Source: Thermaerobacter subterraneus DSM 13965
Lineage (GTDB): Bacteria > Bacillota > Sulfobacillia > Thermaerobacterales > Thermaerobacteraceae
NCBI RefSeq assembly: GCF_000183545.2
Contig: NZ_JH976535.1
Span: 2,171,837 to 2,235,836, forward strand
Length of the DNA stretch: 64,000 nt
Direction of reading: 5' to 3'
Shown here: in pieces, positions 1-7,627 of the stretch
Position numbering within the stretch: position 1 is the stretch's first letter
How the letters are laid out: every line of letters starts with the position of its first letter
Notes under the pieces: generated by a model
What the model was told of the DNA's origin: nothing
Seen by the model: only the letters and a program-made list of their open reading frames with translations
Databases searched by the model: none
Translations under genes and position numbers: made by a program

Positions 1-165
1 CTCCCCCGAGCCGGTGGCCGTGACCAGAGCACCGGCGACCACCACCAGGAACATGGTCACCGTCGCCACCACCGCCAGCCAGCGCAGGCCGCCGCCGGGC
101 CGCAAGGCGCCGCTGCCGGCCGGCGGCCTGCCCCCGTGCCCCGGAACTGCCGCGCCATCGGGCAT
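1..165 (-). CDS. ctaA: Heme A synthase CtaA, N-terminal fragment
   Basis: The gene runs off the left edge, so only the first 55 residues are visible. A membrane segment spans about residues 28-47 and ends in GALVTATGSG (45-54). This matches the first helix of the CtaA/Cox15 family, where a GALVTxTGSG-type motif precedes the WP loop. CtaA oxidises heme O to heme A in the membrane for aa3-type oxidases. The ATG at 165 has a GGGAGGG ribosome site about 8 bases upstream. The roughly 25-residue Gly/Pro-rich N-terminus is longer than usual and resembles extensions on other proteins here. The call rests on the first helix only. Confidence 0.65.
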   Translation of the reverse strand, partial: MPDGAAVPGHGGRPPAGSGALRPGGGLRWLAVVATVTMFLVVVAGALVTATGSGE

Positions 166-542
166 ACCCGCATCCCTCCCCTTGAAATCCGGCCGGCTCG
201 TGGAATGCTCGTGCCCAAATGCTGGCCGAATCCAGCCTGAGACCTCCAGACAAGCCCGCAGAGCTCGCCTGGGAACGCTGGCCCTGGCCCGGGCGGGCGG
301 CAGCCTCCCCGGCACCGGGTCCCGCCGCGGGCGCCGTACCCCGGCACCGCCGGGCCGGACCAGGACCACCGTAGCCCATGGACCCGCCGGGTGCAATGCG
401 GCGCGGGCTCGATCCTGCATCGCCTGGCCGGTCTCGCATGGCCGGTCCGGCCCGTGGTCACCCTAACCATGATGCCTGCCGCCGGGCCGGCAGCCCTGGG
501 GCCGCGGTCCGGCGCGCCCTCGCCAGAAGACGAAGGAGTGAG
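166..542. other. Divergent intergenic region upstream of ctaA and a membrane protein gene
   Basis: This GC-rich stretch separates two divergent genes. I see no RNA gene, no convincing promoter hexamers and no conserved riboswitch elements. Open frames crossing it on both strands look like shadows, because their translations are Arg/Pro/Gly-rich without recognisable domains. Confidence 0.5.
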
Positions 543-1028
543 ATGGCCGTGGCACCGGTGCGAAAGGTGGCCACCGCCCGCGTCGTGACCGCCGGACTGG
601 TCGCCGGGCTGGTGCAGATCGCGACGGTCTACGTGCTGCAGCCCATCCTGGGCACCCAGCGCGGCGCCTTCAGCCGCTTTGTCGCCGACGGCCTGGGCAT
701 GGGCGACGGCCGGATCACGGCCCAGGCCGCCATGTCCATCGGCGGCCTGGCGGCCCTGCTGGTGGCCGCCGTCCTCTGGGCCTTCGTGTACCGCGCCGTG
801 GCGCCCGCCGGCAATGCGGTGACCGGTATGGCCTTTGGGCTCGCCGTCTGGGTCGCAGGGGCCCTGGTCATCCTGCCCCTGCTGTCCGCCGCCGGTGCAG
901 CTCCGTCGCCCGGCTTCCTGGGCACGGGCTTTTCCGGGGCCCGCAGCGCCCTGGTGGCCGCCCTGGCCCACCTGGTCTACGGCGGTGTCCTGGGCGGCGT
1001 GCTGAACGGCGCCCGCCAGGAGGCCTGA
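543..1028 (+). CDS. Small integral membrane protein, function unknown
   Basis: A 161-residue protein with four predicted membrane segments at about 14-34, 64-82, 90-112 and 137-155, short loops and no signal peptidase site. The frame opens further upstream, but the ATG at 543 has a GAAGGAGTG ribosome site and the preceding frame is Arg/Pro-rich junk. The layout recalls four-helix families such as DUF6789, but I cannot assign one from sequence alone. It stands divergent from ctaA and 97 bases before the next plus-strand gene, so no operon partner points to a function. Confidence 0.65.
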   Translation: MAVAPVRKVATARVVTAGLVAGLVQIATVYVLQPILGTQRGAFSRFVADGLGMGDGRITAQAAMSIGGLAALLVAAVLWAFVYRAVAPAGNAVTGMAFGLAVWVAGALVILPLLSAAGAAPSPGFLGTGFSGARSALVAALAHLVYGGVLGGVLNGARQEA

Positions 1029-1125
1029 AACCTGCCCCCCGGGACCTGGGCAAAGCCGCCCCCTTTCCCCCGCACCCCGCCTCCGGGCCGTGCGTATGCT
1101 GACAGCGACCGGAGGAGGGGTCGCC

Positions 1126-3267
1126 ATGCAGGTGCTGGTCCGCCACCGCTGGCTGGTCGACGTGGACGACACCGCAGGCATCCCGGGCTGGGTGACCGTG
1201 CTGGAACGCCTGGGGCACCGGGTCTGGATGGGCGGCGGCGGGGACGGGCCTGCTTACGCGGCGGTCGACTCGGCCCTGCACGGGCGGACGGTGATCCTGC
1301 AGGTGACGGCGGACGAACCGGGCCCCCGCACCGCTCCGCCGGCGGCACCAGGTGGAGGGCCCGGCCCCGCTGCCCCGCAGCCCGGCGGGCCGGCGGAAAG
1401 GCTGGCCGAGGAACTCGCCACCATCCTCCAGCGGGCAGGGGTGACGGTGGTCCAGGTGCCTGCGGGCGGGGCACAGCAGGTCCCCGTCCCACAAGCCGCG
1501 CCGGCCAGGGCGGCCGGCGCGGCCCCTCCCGGGCCGGCAGCGGGCACCGGCAGCCCCTCCGGCGCCCCGGCGGGCTCCGGCGCGGCCGCCGGGAGCGGCG
1601 GCGCCGGTTCGTCCCCCGCCGCACCGGCCTTCACCCGCCTGGCAGCCGACGTCGCCCTCCACATCCACCTTGACGCCGTTTCCCTGCGGGGCCGGGTCGC
1701 CACCGCCGGTCGCCGGCCCTGGCGGGCCTGGTGGCTGGGCCGGCACCTGGCCCGGAGCCTGTGGGAAGCCGGCTGCCTGCCCGTACACCAGCGGGCCTGG
1801 CCCCGGCACAAGCTGCGCTTTCTGGTGGACCGCCCCTCCGCAGGCGGGCCGGAGCCCCTTGCCACCGCAGCCGCACCGCCCGGCCCCGCTGGACCGGCCG
1901 GCCCGCGGGCCATGGCAGGCGCGCCGGGATCCGGTCCGCCCGCCGGGGCGGTCGTCCTAGTCGCTCCCCTCGCCGCCAGCCTGACCCTGCCCGCGGGCTG
2001 GCCGGCTCCTGTGGTCGCCGCCGCCCTCTACTCCGGGCTGGTTGCCTTCTACGGCGGGCCGCGGCAGCCCGTGGTGCCGTGGGCCCGGCCCGCCCTCGGA
2101 CGTCCGGAAACCGGCCCGGCCCGCGCCGGGAACCCCGGCGGCCCGGCGGGCCGCGCCACCGCCGAGGGCGGCACCTGCGAGGGCGCCGCCACCGAAGGCG
2201 GCGATGCCGGGCCGGGCCTCTCTTTGCCAGGTTGCACCGGCCACGGCGAGGGAAGCGGGGAAGCATCCGGTGGCGGAGGAACCGGCATGGTCACCGGCGG
2301 CGAGACCGGGAGCCCGCCTGCACCCGGCCGGGGGGCCGAGGCCGGCCATTCCGGCAGAGCCGGCGGTACCCGCCAGGACTGGGACGCCTGGCCCGGTGTC
2401 CCTGCCGGGGAGGAAGGCCGTCTCAGGGAGCCGGCACCGGCGGGCCCTCGCCCCGGAAACGCCACGGCGCCAGGCCAGGAGCAGGACCCCGAGGTGGAAC
2501 CGGGTCAGCCGGCCGCCGCAGGGCATCCCGGGCCCCCGGCCGAGGAAGGGCCCGGTGGGGCCGGACCTGCGGGCCCGGAGCCGGTACCGCCCGTGCGGCA
2601 AGACGCCACCGGTTCGGACCCGGTGCAGGACGGGCCGGCGACGGCCCGGGACGGCGCGCCGGCCCGGGCGGCGGCCTTCCGTCTCCGGCCGGTGCCCCAG
2701 GCCCTGGCGGGGTTGCCGCCGGCGGTCCTTCCCCCCGGCGCCCGGGTGGGGTACCCGGTTCGACCCCCGGCGTCCCGCGGGCAGCGCGATCACGGCGCCA
2801 TCACCTGGGCGGGAGGCTGGAGCGGGCTCGGCCGTTCAGCCGCCGGCGGTCTTCCGGCCGCCGGCGGTCCTCCGGGCGCCGGGGCCCTCCCCGGCGCCGG
2901 GGCCGGACCTGCCGGGAGCCGCCACCCTCCCGCCCGGCGCCGGCAGGCCGGGGCTGGCGGCCGGGGCGACCTCCTACCCGCCTGGGGCGCCGGGCGCGCC
3001 CGCCGCGGGTGTCCCCGTTCCTCCCCGGGCCGGCGGCACCCGGCGGGCTGTGCCCTCCTTCGCCACCGGGCGGGAGCCCGGCTCCCTGAAACCCTTCCGG
3101 TGAATGCGGCCACCCCGCCGGCCGTGAGCCGGCCCAGGGCCAGGCCCCCTCAATCCAGCGGCCGGGGACGGTCCCGCTGGGCGTCGACCACGCAGAGGAA
3201 CCCGAAGGGCTCGTCCCCCGGGGCCCCCCGGTGCCGGAACTGGTGGGGCGTCTCCGGAGGGATGTAG
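1126..3267 (+). CDS. Amidase_3-like protein with long low-complexity tail, possibly frameshifted
   Basis: The ATG at 1126 follows a GGAGGAGGGG site. Residues about 50-310 follow the order of N-acetylmuramoyl-L-alanine amidase (Amidase_3) folds: a beta strand near 56, a LAEELATILQRAGVTVV-type helix near 92-110, an R-x-A-x3-A-L-H-I-H-L-D-A segment near 170-184, and a final ALYSGLVAFYG helix near 300. The usual first zinc motif and the final glutamate are not evident, so activity is doubtful. From about residue 310 the protein is Gly/Pro/Ala/Glu-rich. After about 2830 this frame reads like antisense of the downstream cupin gene. The +1 frame continues a Pro/Ala-rich pattern to a stop at 3103, so a frameshift near 2740-2850 is likely. 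Confidence 0.45.
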   Translation: MQVLVRHRWLVDVDDTAGIPGWVTVLERLGHRVWMGGGGDGPAYAAVDSALHGRTVILQVTADEPGPRTAPPAAPGGGPGPAAPQPGGPAERLAEELATILQRAGVTVVQVPAGGAQQVPVPQAAPARAAGAAPPGPAAGTGSPSGAPAGSGAAAGSGGAGSSPAAPAFTRLAADVALHIHLDAVSLRGRVATAGRRPWRAWWLGRHLARSLWEAGCLPVHQRAWPRHKLRFLVDRPSAGGPEPLATAAAPPGPAGPAGPRAMAGAPGSGPPAGAVVLVAPLAASLTLPAGWPAPVVAAALYSGLVAFYGGPRQPVVPWARPALGRPETGPARAGNPGGPAGRATAEGGTCEGAATEGGDAGPGLSLPGCTGHGEGSGEASGGGGTGMVTGGETGSPPAPGRGAEAGHSGRAGGTRQDWDAWPGVPAGEEGRLREPAPAGPRPGNATAPGQEQDPEVEPGQPAAAGHPGPPAEEGPGGAGPAGPEPVPPVRQDATGSDPVQDGPATARDGAPARAAAFRLRPVPQALAGLPPAVLPPGARVGYPVRPPASRGQRDHGAITWAGGWSGLGRSAAGGLPAAGGPPGAGALPGAGAGPAGSRHPPARRRQAGAGGRGDLLPAWGAGRARRGCPRSSPGRRHPAGCALLRHRAGARLPETLPVNAATPPAVSRPRARPPQSSGRGRSRWASTTQRNPKGSSPGAPRCRNWWGVSGGM

Positions 3268-3605
3268 ACCAGGTCGAAGGGGCGGACCCGGTAGACCTCG
3301 CCCCCCACCTGGACCTCCCCTTCGCCCCGCAGCACCAGCACCGCGTGGATGTGCTGGTGAAGTTCAAAGCGCGAGTAACCCCCGGGGCCCACCTCGAAGT
3401 ACCGCACCTCGAAGGCGGCAGGGGTGGCCCCGCCGGGCACCAGGGTGCGGCGGATCACGTCGCGGAACCGGGGGGCCGGTTCCTCCGGACCCTGGTAGAC
3501 TTGGTCGGGAATGCCCTCCCAGCGGAAGGTGGCGGGGTCGAACCGGCGTACCCGCAGCCGCCCGAACTCCTCCGCCGTCAGGGGACGATTGGACGTCGCT
3601 TCCAT
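3150..3605 (-). CDS. Cupin-domain protein
   Basis: A 151-residue single-domain cupin. The first motif is near residues 78-100 (GGYSRFELHQHIHAVLVLRGEG) given here only by key residues: G-x5-H-x-H-x11-G. The second is near 115-125 (PPETPHQF). The histidines could bind a metal. Small cupins of this kind act as sugar isomerases, dioxygenases or sensors, and nothing here selects one. The ATG at 3605 follows a GGAGGAGG site. It is the last gene of a minus-strand operon behind two zinc alcohol dehydrogenases, 37 bases after the second, which suggests a role in the same polyol or sugar pathway. Confidence 0.75.
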   Translation of the reverse strand: MEATSNRPLTAEEFGRLRVRRFDPATFRWEGIPDQVYQGPEEPAPRFRDVIRRTLVPGGATPAAFEVRYFEVGPGGYSRFELHQHIHAVLVLRGEGEVQVGGEVYRVRPFDLVYIPPETPHQFRHRGAPGDEPFGFLCVVDAQRDRPRPLD

Positions 3606-3642
3606 CGGGCAACCTCCTCCGCGGCCGCCTCCCCGGGCCGTG

Positions 3643-4800
3643 TCACAGCTCGACCAGGACCTTCAAGGCGCCGGGGTCCTTGACCTGGCGGTAGGCCGCG
3701 GCCACCTCCGCCAGGGGGTAGCGGTGGGTGACCAGCTCGCGCGCCGGAACCTGGCCGGAGGCCAGCAGGTCCAGCGCCGCCCGGGTGTCGGGCGGCCCCG
3801 CCGAGTAGCTGGGGACCAGCCGGATCTCCCGGAAGAAGATGTCATACCCCGGAATGGCCGGATCGTGGCCGGGGGCCGTGGGGGCGAACATCACCACGGT
3901 ACCTCCCGGCCGGGCGCAGGCGATGCCCAGCCGCAGAGGCTGCTCCCCGGCTGGCGAGACCAGGACCAGGTCGGCGCCCTCCCCCCAGCGCTCGGCCAGG
4001 CGGCGCGCCACCTCCTCGGGGCCGGAGGCCACCCGGACCCACGGCACCGGACCGCCCGGCGGCTGCGCCGGCTCGGCCTGGGTCCCGGCCCGGGTGTCGA
4101 GGACCAGGGTCGCCCAGCGCCGGGCCGCCCAGGCCAGCCGGCCCGGCACCCGGTCGACCACGGCCCGCTCGGCCGCGCCCCAGGCCCGGGCCACCAGCCC
4201 CAGCACCTGGCCCATGAACCCGGCGCCGATCACCATCACCCGCTGCCCCGGTTCCAGGCCGGCCCGCTGCAGGGCATGGACCGCACAGGCCACCGGTTCG
4301 ACCAGGACCCCCACCTCCCATCCCGCGCCCTCCGGCAGGGGCAGGGTGTCGTGCCGGAGCACCTGGGGTGCGATGACGGCGTACTCCGCCATGCCGCCCG
4401 GCCGCAGGCCCGGCTGGCGCCAGAGGGGGCAGTGGACGTAATCGCCCCTCCGGCAGGCGGCGCACGCCATGCAGGGGGCATGGTGGTGGACGAAGACCCG
4501 GCTGCCCACATCCACCCCGGGCGGCGGCACCGCACCCGGCCCGAAGGCCACGATCTCGCCCGCCGGCTCGTGACCGAAGACGAAGGGTCCCTCCCGGGCT
4601 TTCCCCGCCACGTACCAGTCCAGCAGGTCGCTGGAGCAGATGCCGCAGGCCCGCAGCCGGACCAGGGCTTCACCCGGACCGGGCTGCGGCACGGGCCGCC
4701 GGGCCACCCGGACCTGCCCTTGCCCGTCGAGAAGGGCCACCTGCATCGCCTCCGGAAGAACCGGCGCCCCCGTCGCCGGACCGGTCACCCCTTCCGCCAT
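3643..4800 (-). CDS. Zinc-dependent medium-chain dehydrogenase (alcohol/polyol type)
   Basis: A 385-residue MDR-family NAD(P)-dependent dehydrogenase that would oxidise an alcohol or polyol to the carbonyl. Catalytic zinc ligands are visible at Cys52 (ACGICSSD) and His77-Glu78 (GHEPAGE). The structural zinc lobe is the Cys quartet 110, 113, 116 and 124. A Rossmann motif V-I-G-A-G-F-M-G begins near residue 193. I chose the ATG at 4800 because GGAGGGGAGG lies 7 bases upstream. A GTG at 4827 is possible. It lies downstream of a second dehydrogenase and upstream of the cupin. The substrate is unknown. Confidence 0.8.
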   Translation of the reverse strand: MAEGVTGPATGAPVLPEAMQVALLDGQGQVRVARRPVPQPGPGEALVRLRACGICSSDLLDWYVAGKAREGPFVFGHEPAGEIVAFGPGAVPPPGVDVGSRVFVHHHAPCMACAACRRGDYVHCPLWRQPGLRPGGMAEYAVIAPQVLRHDTLPLPEGAGWEVGVLVEPVACAVHALQRAGLEPGQRVMVIGAGFMGQVLGLVARAWGAAERAVVDRVPGRLAWAARRWATLVLDTRAGTQAEPAQPPGGPVPWVRVASGPEEVARRLAERWGEGADLVLVSPAGEQPLRLGIACARPGGTVVMFAPTAPGHDPAIPGYDIFFREIRLVPSYSAGPPDTRAALDLLASGQVPARELVTHRYPLAEVAAAYRQVKDPGALKVLVEL

Positions 4801-4867
4801 GCCCAGCCTCCCCTCCTGCCCTGGCACCCGGCGGGCGCCGGGGCTCGGCTTCCGCTCCGGGCGGGAC

Positions 4868-5992
4868 TCAGGGCAGGGTTTGCGATGACGAACCCTGACC
4901 CGGCCCGTCCCCTCCGCCCGGCCGGGCCGGCCCGCCCGCCTCGCCCGCCCCGCCCGTTTCGGCCCCCTCAGGGTAGAGGGCGACCTTGATCGCCTCCCCC
5001 CGGTCCAGGGCCTGGAAGACCTCCGGCAGCTCGGCCAGGGGCCGCCGGTGGGTGATCAGCATCGCCACCGGCAGCCGGCCGCGGGCCAAAAGATCGTACG
5101 CCTCCCGCACGTCGGCCGGGGTGTAGTGGAAGGAACCGATGAGGTCGACCTCTTCGTAATGGAGCCGGAAGGCTTCGAAGTGTACCCAGGTGCCGCCGGC
5201 CAGGCCGCCGAAGAGCAGCACCCGCCCGCCCGGCCGGACCCACTGGGCGGCCGCCTGCCAGCTTTCCGCGCGGCCGGTGGCCTCGATGACCGCCGCCGGC
5301 CCCTCACCGCCGAAGAGGGCGCGAATCCGGGGCAGGGCCTCCTGGGCATCCGCCGCCAGGGTCTCGGTGGCCCCCGCCTGCCGGGCCAGTTCCAGCCCCG
5401 CCGCTCGCCGCCCCACGGCCACGATGCGGGGTACCTGCAACGCCCGCGCCACCATGACGTGCAAGAGCCCGATGGTGCCGGTGCCGATGACCACCACTTC
5501 TTCGGGCCGGCCCAGCCGCCGCCAGCCCCGCACCACGCAGCTCAGGGGTTCGAGGAAGGCGGCCTGCTCGAAAGACAGGTGACCGGGCTTGGCAAACAGG
5601 TGCCGGGCCACGATGGGCGCCGGCAGGCGGATGAACTCGGCATACGCCCCCAGGGCCATGCGCTCGGGATCGAAGAGGTGCCGGCACAGGTTCTCCTGGC
5701 CCCGCCGGCAGGGCGGGCACTGGCCGCACGGTGCCGTGGGCACCCACATCACCGCGTCGCCCGGCCGGAAGCGTTCCACCCCTTCGCCGGCGGCATGGAC
5801 GACTCCGGCCGCTTCATGGCCGAAGGGGCCCGGAACGGGCAGGCGCGCGTGGCCCCGGCGGAAGGTCTTCAGGTCGGTGCCGCAGGTCAGCGCGCAGCGG
5901 ATCTTGACCACCACTTCCCCCGGCCCCGGCTCGGGCACGGGGACCTGGCGCAGGGTCAGCCGGCGGATGCCGGCCAGGTATCCTTGCAGCAA
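4868..5992 (-). CDS. Zinc-dependent medium-chain dehydrogenase (sorbitol/threonine dehydrogenase-like)
   Basis: A 374-residue MDR dehydrogenase with zinc ligands at Cys37 (LTCGTDL) and His59-Glu60 (FGHEAAG), and a structural Cys quartet at 89, 92, 95 and 103. The nucleotide-binding motif VIGTGTIGLLH lies in the second half. The TTG at 5992 has GGAGGG 6 bases upstream, better than any alternative. The last 30 or so residues are Gly/Ala-rich. It is the first gene of the dehydrogenase-dehydrogenase-cupin operon. Two linked MDR enzymes suggest consecutive or reciprocal oxidation of a polyol, which is inference. Confidence 0.8.
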   Translation of the reverse strand: MLQGYLAGIRRLTLRQVPVPEPGPGEVVVKIRCALTCGTDLKTFRRGHARLPVPGPFGHEAAGVVHAAGEGVERFRPGDAVMWVPTAPCGQCPPCRRGQENLCRHLFDPERMALGAYAEFIRLPAPIVARHLFAKPGHLSFEQAAFLEPLSCVVRGWRRLGRPEEVVVIGTGTIGLLHVMVARALQVPRIVAVGRRAAGLELARQAGATETLAADAQEALPRIRALFGGEGPAAVIEATGRAESWQAAAQWVRPGGRVLLFGGLAGGTWVHFEAFRLHYEEVDLIGSFHYTPADVREAYDLLARGRLPVAMLITHRRPLAELPEVFQALDRGEAIKVALYPEGAETGGAGEAGGPARPGGGDGPGQGSSSQTLP

Positions 5993-6174
5993 CGGCCACC
6001 CTCCAGGCAACCGGGATGGGGCGGGCCGGGCCGCGGGCGGCCCCTCGGTGTCAGGACCTGCAGTTGCGGGCCGCTGCGGCCCGAATCGCGGCCCAAGCGG
6101 CTTCTCTCAGGCCCTGGGCCCAGCCCGGCGCCCGGCGCCGGGCTCGCGGCCAGGAAGCAAGCCCGCCGTCCAGA

Positions 6175-6208
6175 AACATCCCGGTATCGGGAACATCCCG
6201 GTATCGGG
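6175..6208. repeat. Tandem 17-bp repeat with dyad core, candidate operator
   Basis: Two perfect adjacent copies of AACATCCCGGTATCGGG. Each contains CCCGGTATCGGG, an imperfect palindrome. The pair sits between divergent genes, about 100 bases before the esterase start, a typical place for a repressor or activator to bind two sites. No regulator gene is adjacent. Confidence 0.55.
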
Positions 6209-6209
6209 C

Positions 6210-6223
6210 TACCTTAGAAGGTA
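6210..6223. promoter_or_regulatory. Inverted repeat TACCTT-AG-AAGGTA, candidate operator
   Basis: Perfect 6-bp arms separated by 2 bases, starting right after the tandem repeat at 6175-6208. It is AT-richer than its surroundings. The position fits an operator serving either divergent unit. Confidence 0.4.
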
Positions 6224-6310
6224 CCACACCGGGGGCCCGGGGGCCGGGCCGAAGGCGGCCCCGCACCCGGACTGCTTCAACCCAGATTGCCGCGACGAGG
6301 TGATCCCATC

Positions 6311-7360
6311 GTGCACCGACCCCACCACCCGCCCTTCCAGGCCGTGGAACACCGCCACCGCAGCCGGCTGCTGGCGGGCAACCCCTGGGGCGACCCGGCC
6401 GAGCGCTCCCTGTGGGTGCTGGTTCCTCCCGATGGGTTGCCGGACCGGCCGGTGCCCTGCATCTGGATCCTCTCCGGCTTCGGGGGAACGGGTGCGAGCC
6501 AGCTCAACTTCAACCCCTGGGAGGAGACCCTGCCGGAGCGGCTGGGGCGCCTCTACGCCGAGGGCCGCATCGGGCCCGCCCTCTTTGCCCTGCCCGACTG
6601 CTTCACCTTCCTGGGCGGCAGCCAGTACCTGAACTCCCCCGCCGTGGGCCCTTACGAAGACTACCTGGTCCGGGAGCTGGTCCCCCTGGTGGAGCGGCAC
6701 TACGCCGTGTCGGCCCACGGCCTGGCGGGCAAGTCGTCGGGCGGGTACGGGTCCTTCGTCCAGGCCGCGCGGCACCCGGAGGTCTTCCAGGCCTTCGCCT
6801 GCCACTCGGGGGACATGGCGTTCGAGTACTGCTACCTCCCCGATTTCCCCAAGTTCCTCGACCATGTGCGCCAGCTGGGCGGCCTTGATGCCTACCTGGA
6901 CGCCTACCGCCAGCTGCGGGCCCAGGGCCGGTCCCTCAACCGAACCTGGCAGGCGTCCCTGAACATCCTGGCCATGGCGGCCTGCTACTCGCCCGACCCC
7001 GCAGAACCCCACGGCATCGCCCTGCCGGTCGACCTGGAAATCGGCGCCCTGCGCCCCGCCGTCTGGGAACGGTGGCTGGCTCTGGACCCCGTCCGCCTGG
7101 CGCCCCGGGTGGCCGGCACCCTCCGCCGCCTGCGGCTGGTCTACATCGACTGCGGGCGCCAGGACGAGTTCAACCTGCTCTGGGGCGCGCGGCAGCTGCA
7201 CCGGGCGCTGGATGACCTGGGCATCGCCCACACCTACGACGAGTTCGACGGCGGCCACTTCAGCATCGCCCACCGCTACGACCTCTCGCTGCCCTTGCTC
7301 TACCGGGCCCTGGCGGGCGACACCCCGGCCGGGGATCCGCCACGGGACCGCTCCAGCTGA
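6311..7360 (+). CDS. Alpha/beta-hydrolase esterase (EstD/Fes-like)
   Basis: A 349-residue putative esterase. The nucleophile elbow G-K-S-S-G (residues 140-144, Ser142) is followed by G-Y-G. An oxyanion-type loop SGFGG is near 55-59, an acid candidate is in CGRQDEF, and the catalytic histidine is in DGGHFS near the C-terminus. The family includes S-formylglutathione hydrolases and trilactone esterases. There is no signal peptide, so the protein is cytoplasmic. The GTG at 6311 has GAGGTGA 8 bases upstream. An upstream TTG at 6287 lacks one. It is divergent from the dehydrogenase operon and may share its regulator. The substrate is unknown. Confidence 0.7.
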   Translation: MHRPHHPPFQAVEHRHRSRLLAGNPWGDPAERSLWVLVPPDGLPDRPVPCIWILSGFGGTGASQLNFNPWEETLPERLGRLYAEGRIGPALFALPDCFTFLGGSQYLNSPAVGPYEDYLVRELVPLVERHYAVSAHGLAGKSSGGYGSFVQAARHPEVFQAFACHSGDMAFEYCYLPDFPKFLDHVRQLGGLDAYLDAYRQLRAQGRSLNRTWQASLNILAMAACYSPDPAEPHGIALPVDLEIGALRPAVWERWLALDPVRLAPRVAGTLRRLRLVYIDCGRQDEFNLLWGARQLHRALDDLGIAHTYDEFDGGHFSIAHRYDLSLPLLYRALAGDTPAGDPPRDRSS

Positions 7361-7379
7361 TCCCGGAACCGGCCTGGTG

Positions 7380-7401
7380 GGCCCTCGCGGCTGGGAGGGC
7401 C
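7380..7401 (+). terminator. Weak hairpin after the esterase gene
   Basis: Arms GGCCCTC and GAGGGCC with an 8-base loop lie 20 bases past the stop codon. There is no T-run, so terminator function is uncertain. Confidence 0.3.
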
Positions 7402-7627
7402 GGCCGGGCCGGCGAGCTGTCGGAACGGTATAGGGCCGCACGGCCGGTGCGCAGGGGGACCGCCCCGGCCGGTGGGGCCGGGGGACTCCAAGGTGCGGGG
7501 CCGCAAGGGAAGAGCCGCGCCGGGGCCGGATTCGGCCACGGGTTCAGCGGCATCCGGCAGGATACCGGCCGGGCACGGCGAATTCCGTGTCCACCACCAC
7601 TTCTGGCGACGAATCGGGGTGAAGTGC

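Larger units (their letters stand above)
5993..6310. other. Divergent promoter region between dehydrogenase operon and esterase
   Basis: This 318-base spacer holds a tandem 17-bp repeat and an inverted repeat (listed separately) close to 6175-6223. The left part is plain GC-rich sequence. I see no clear -35/-10 pair on either strand and no gene. Confidence 0.5.
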
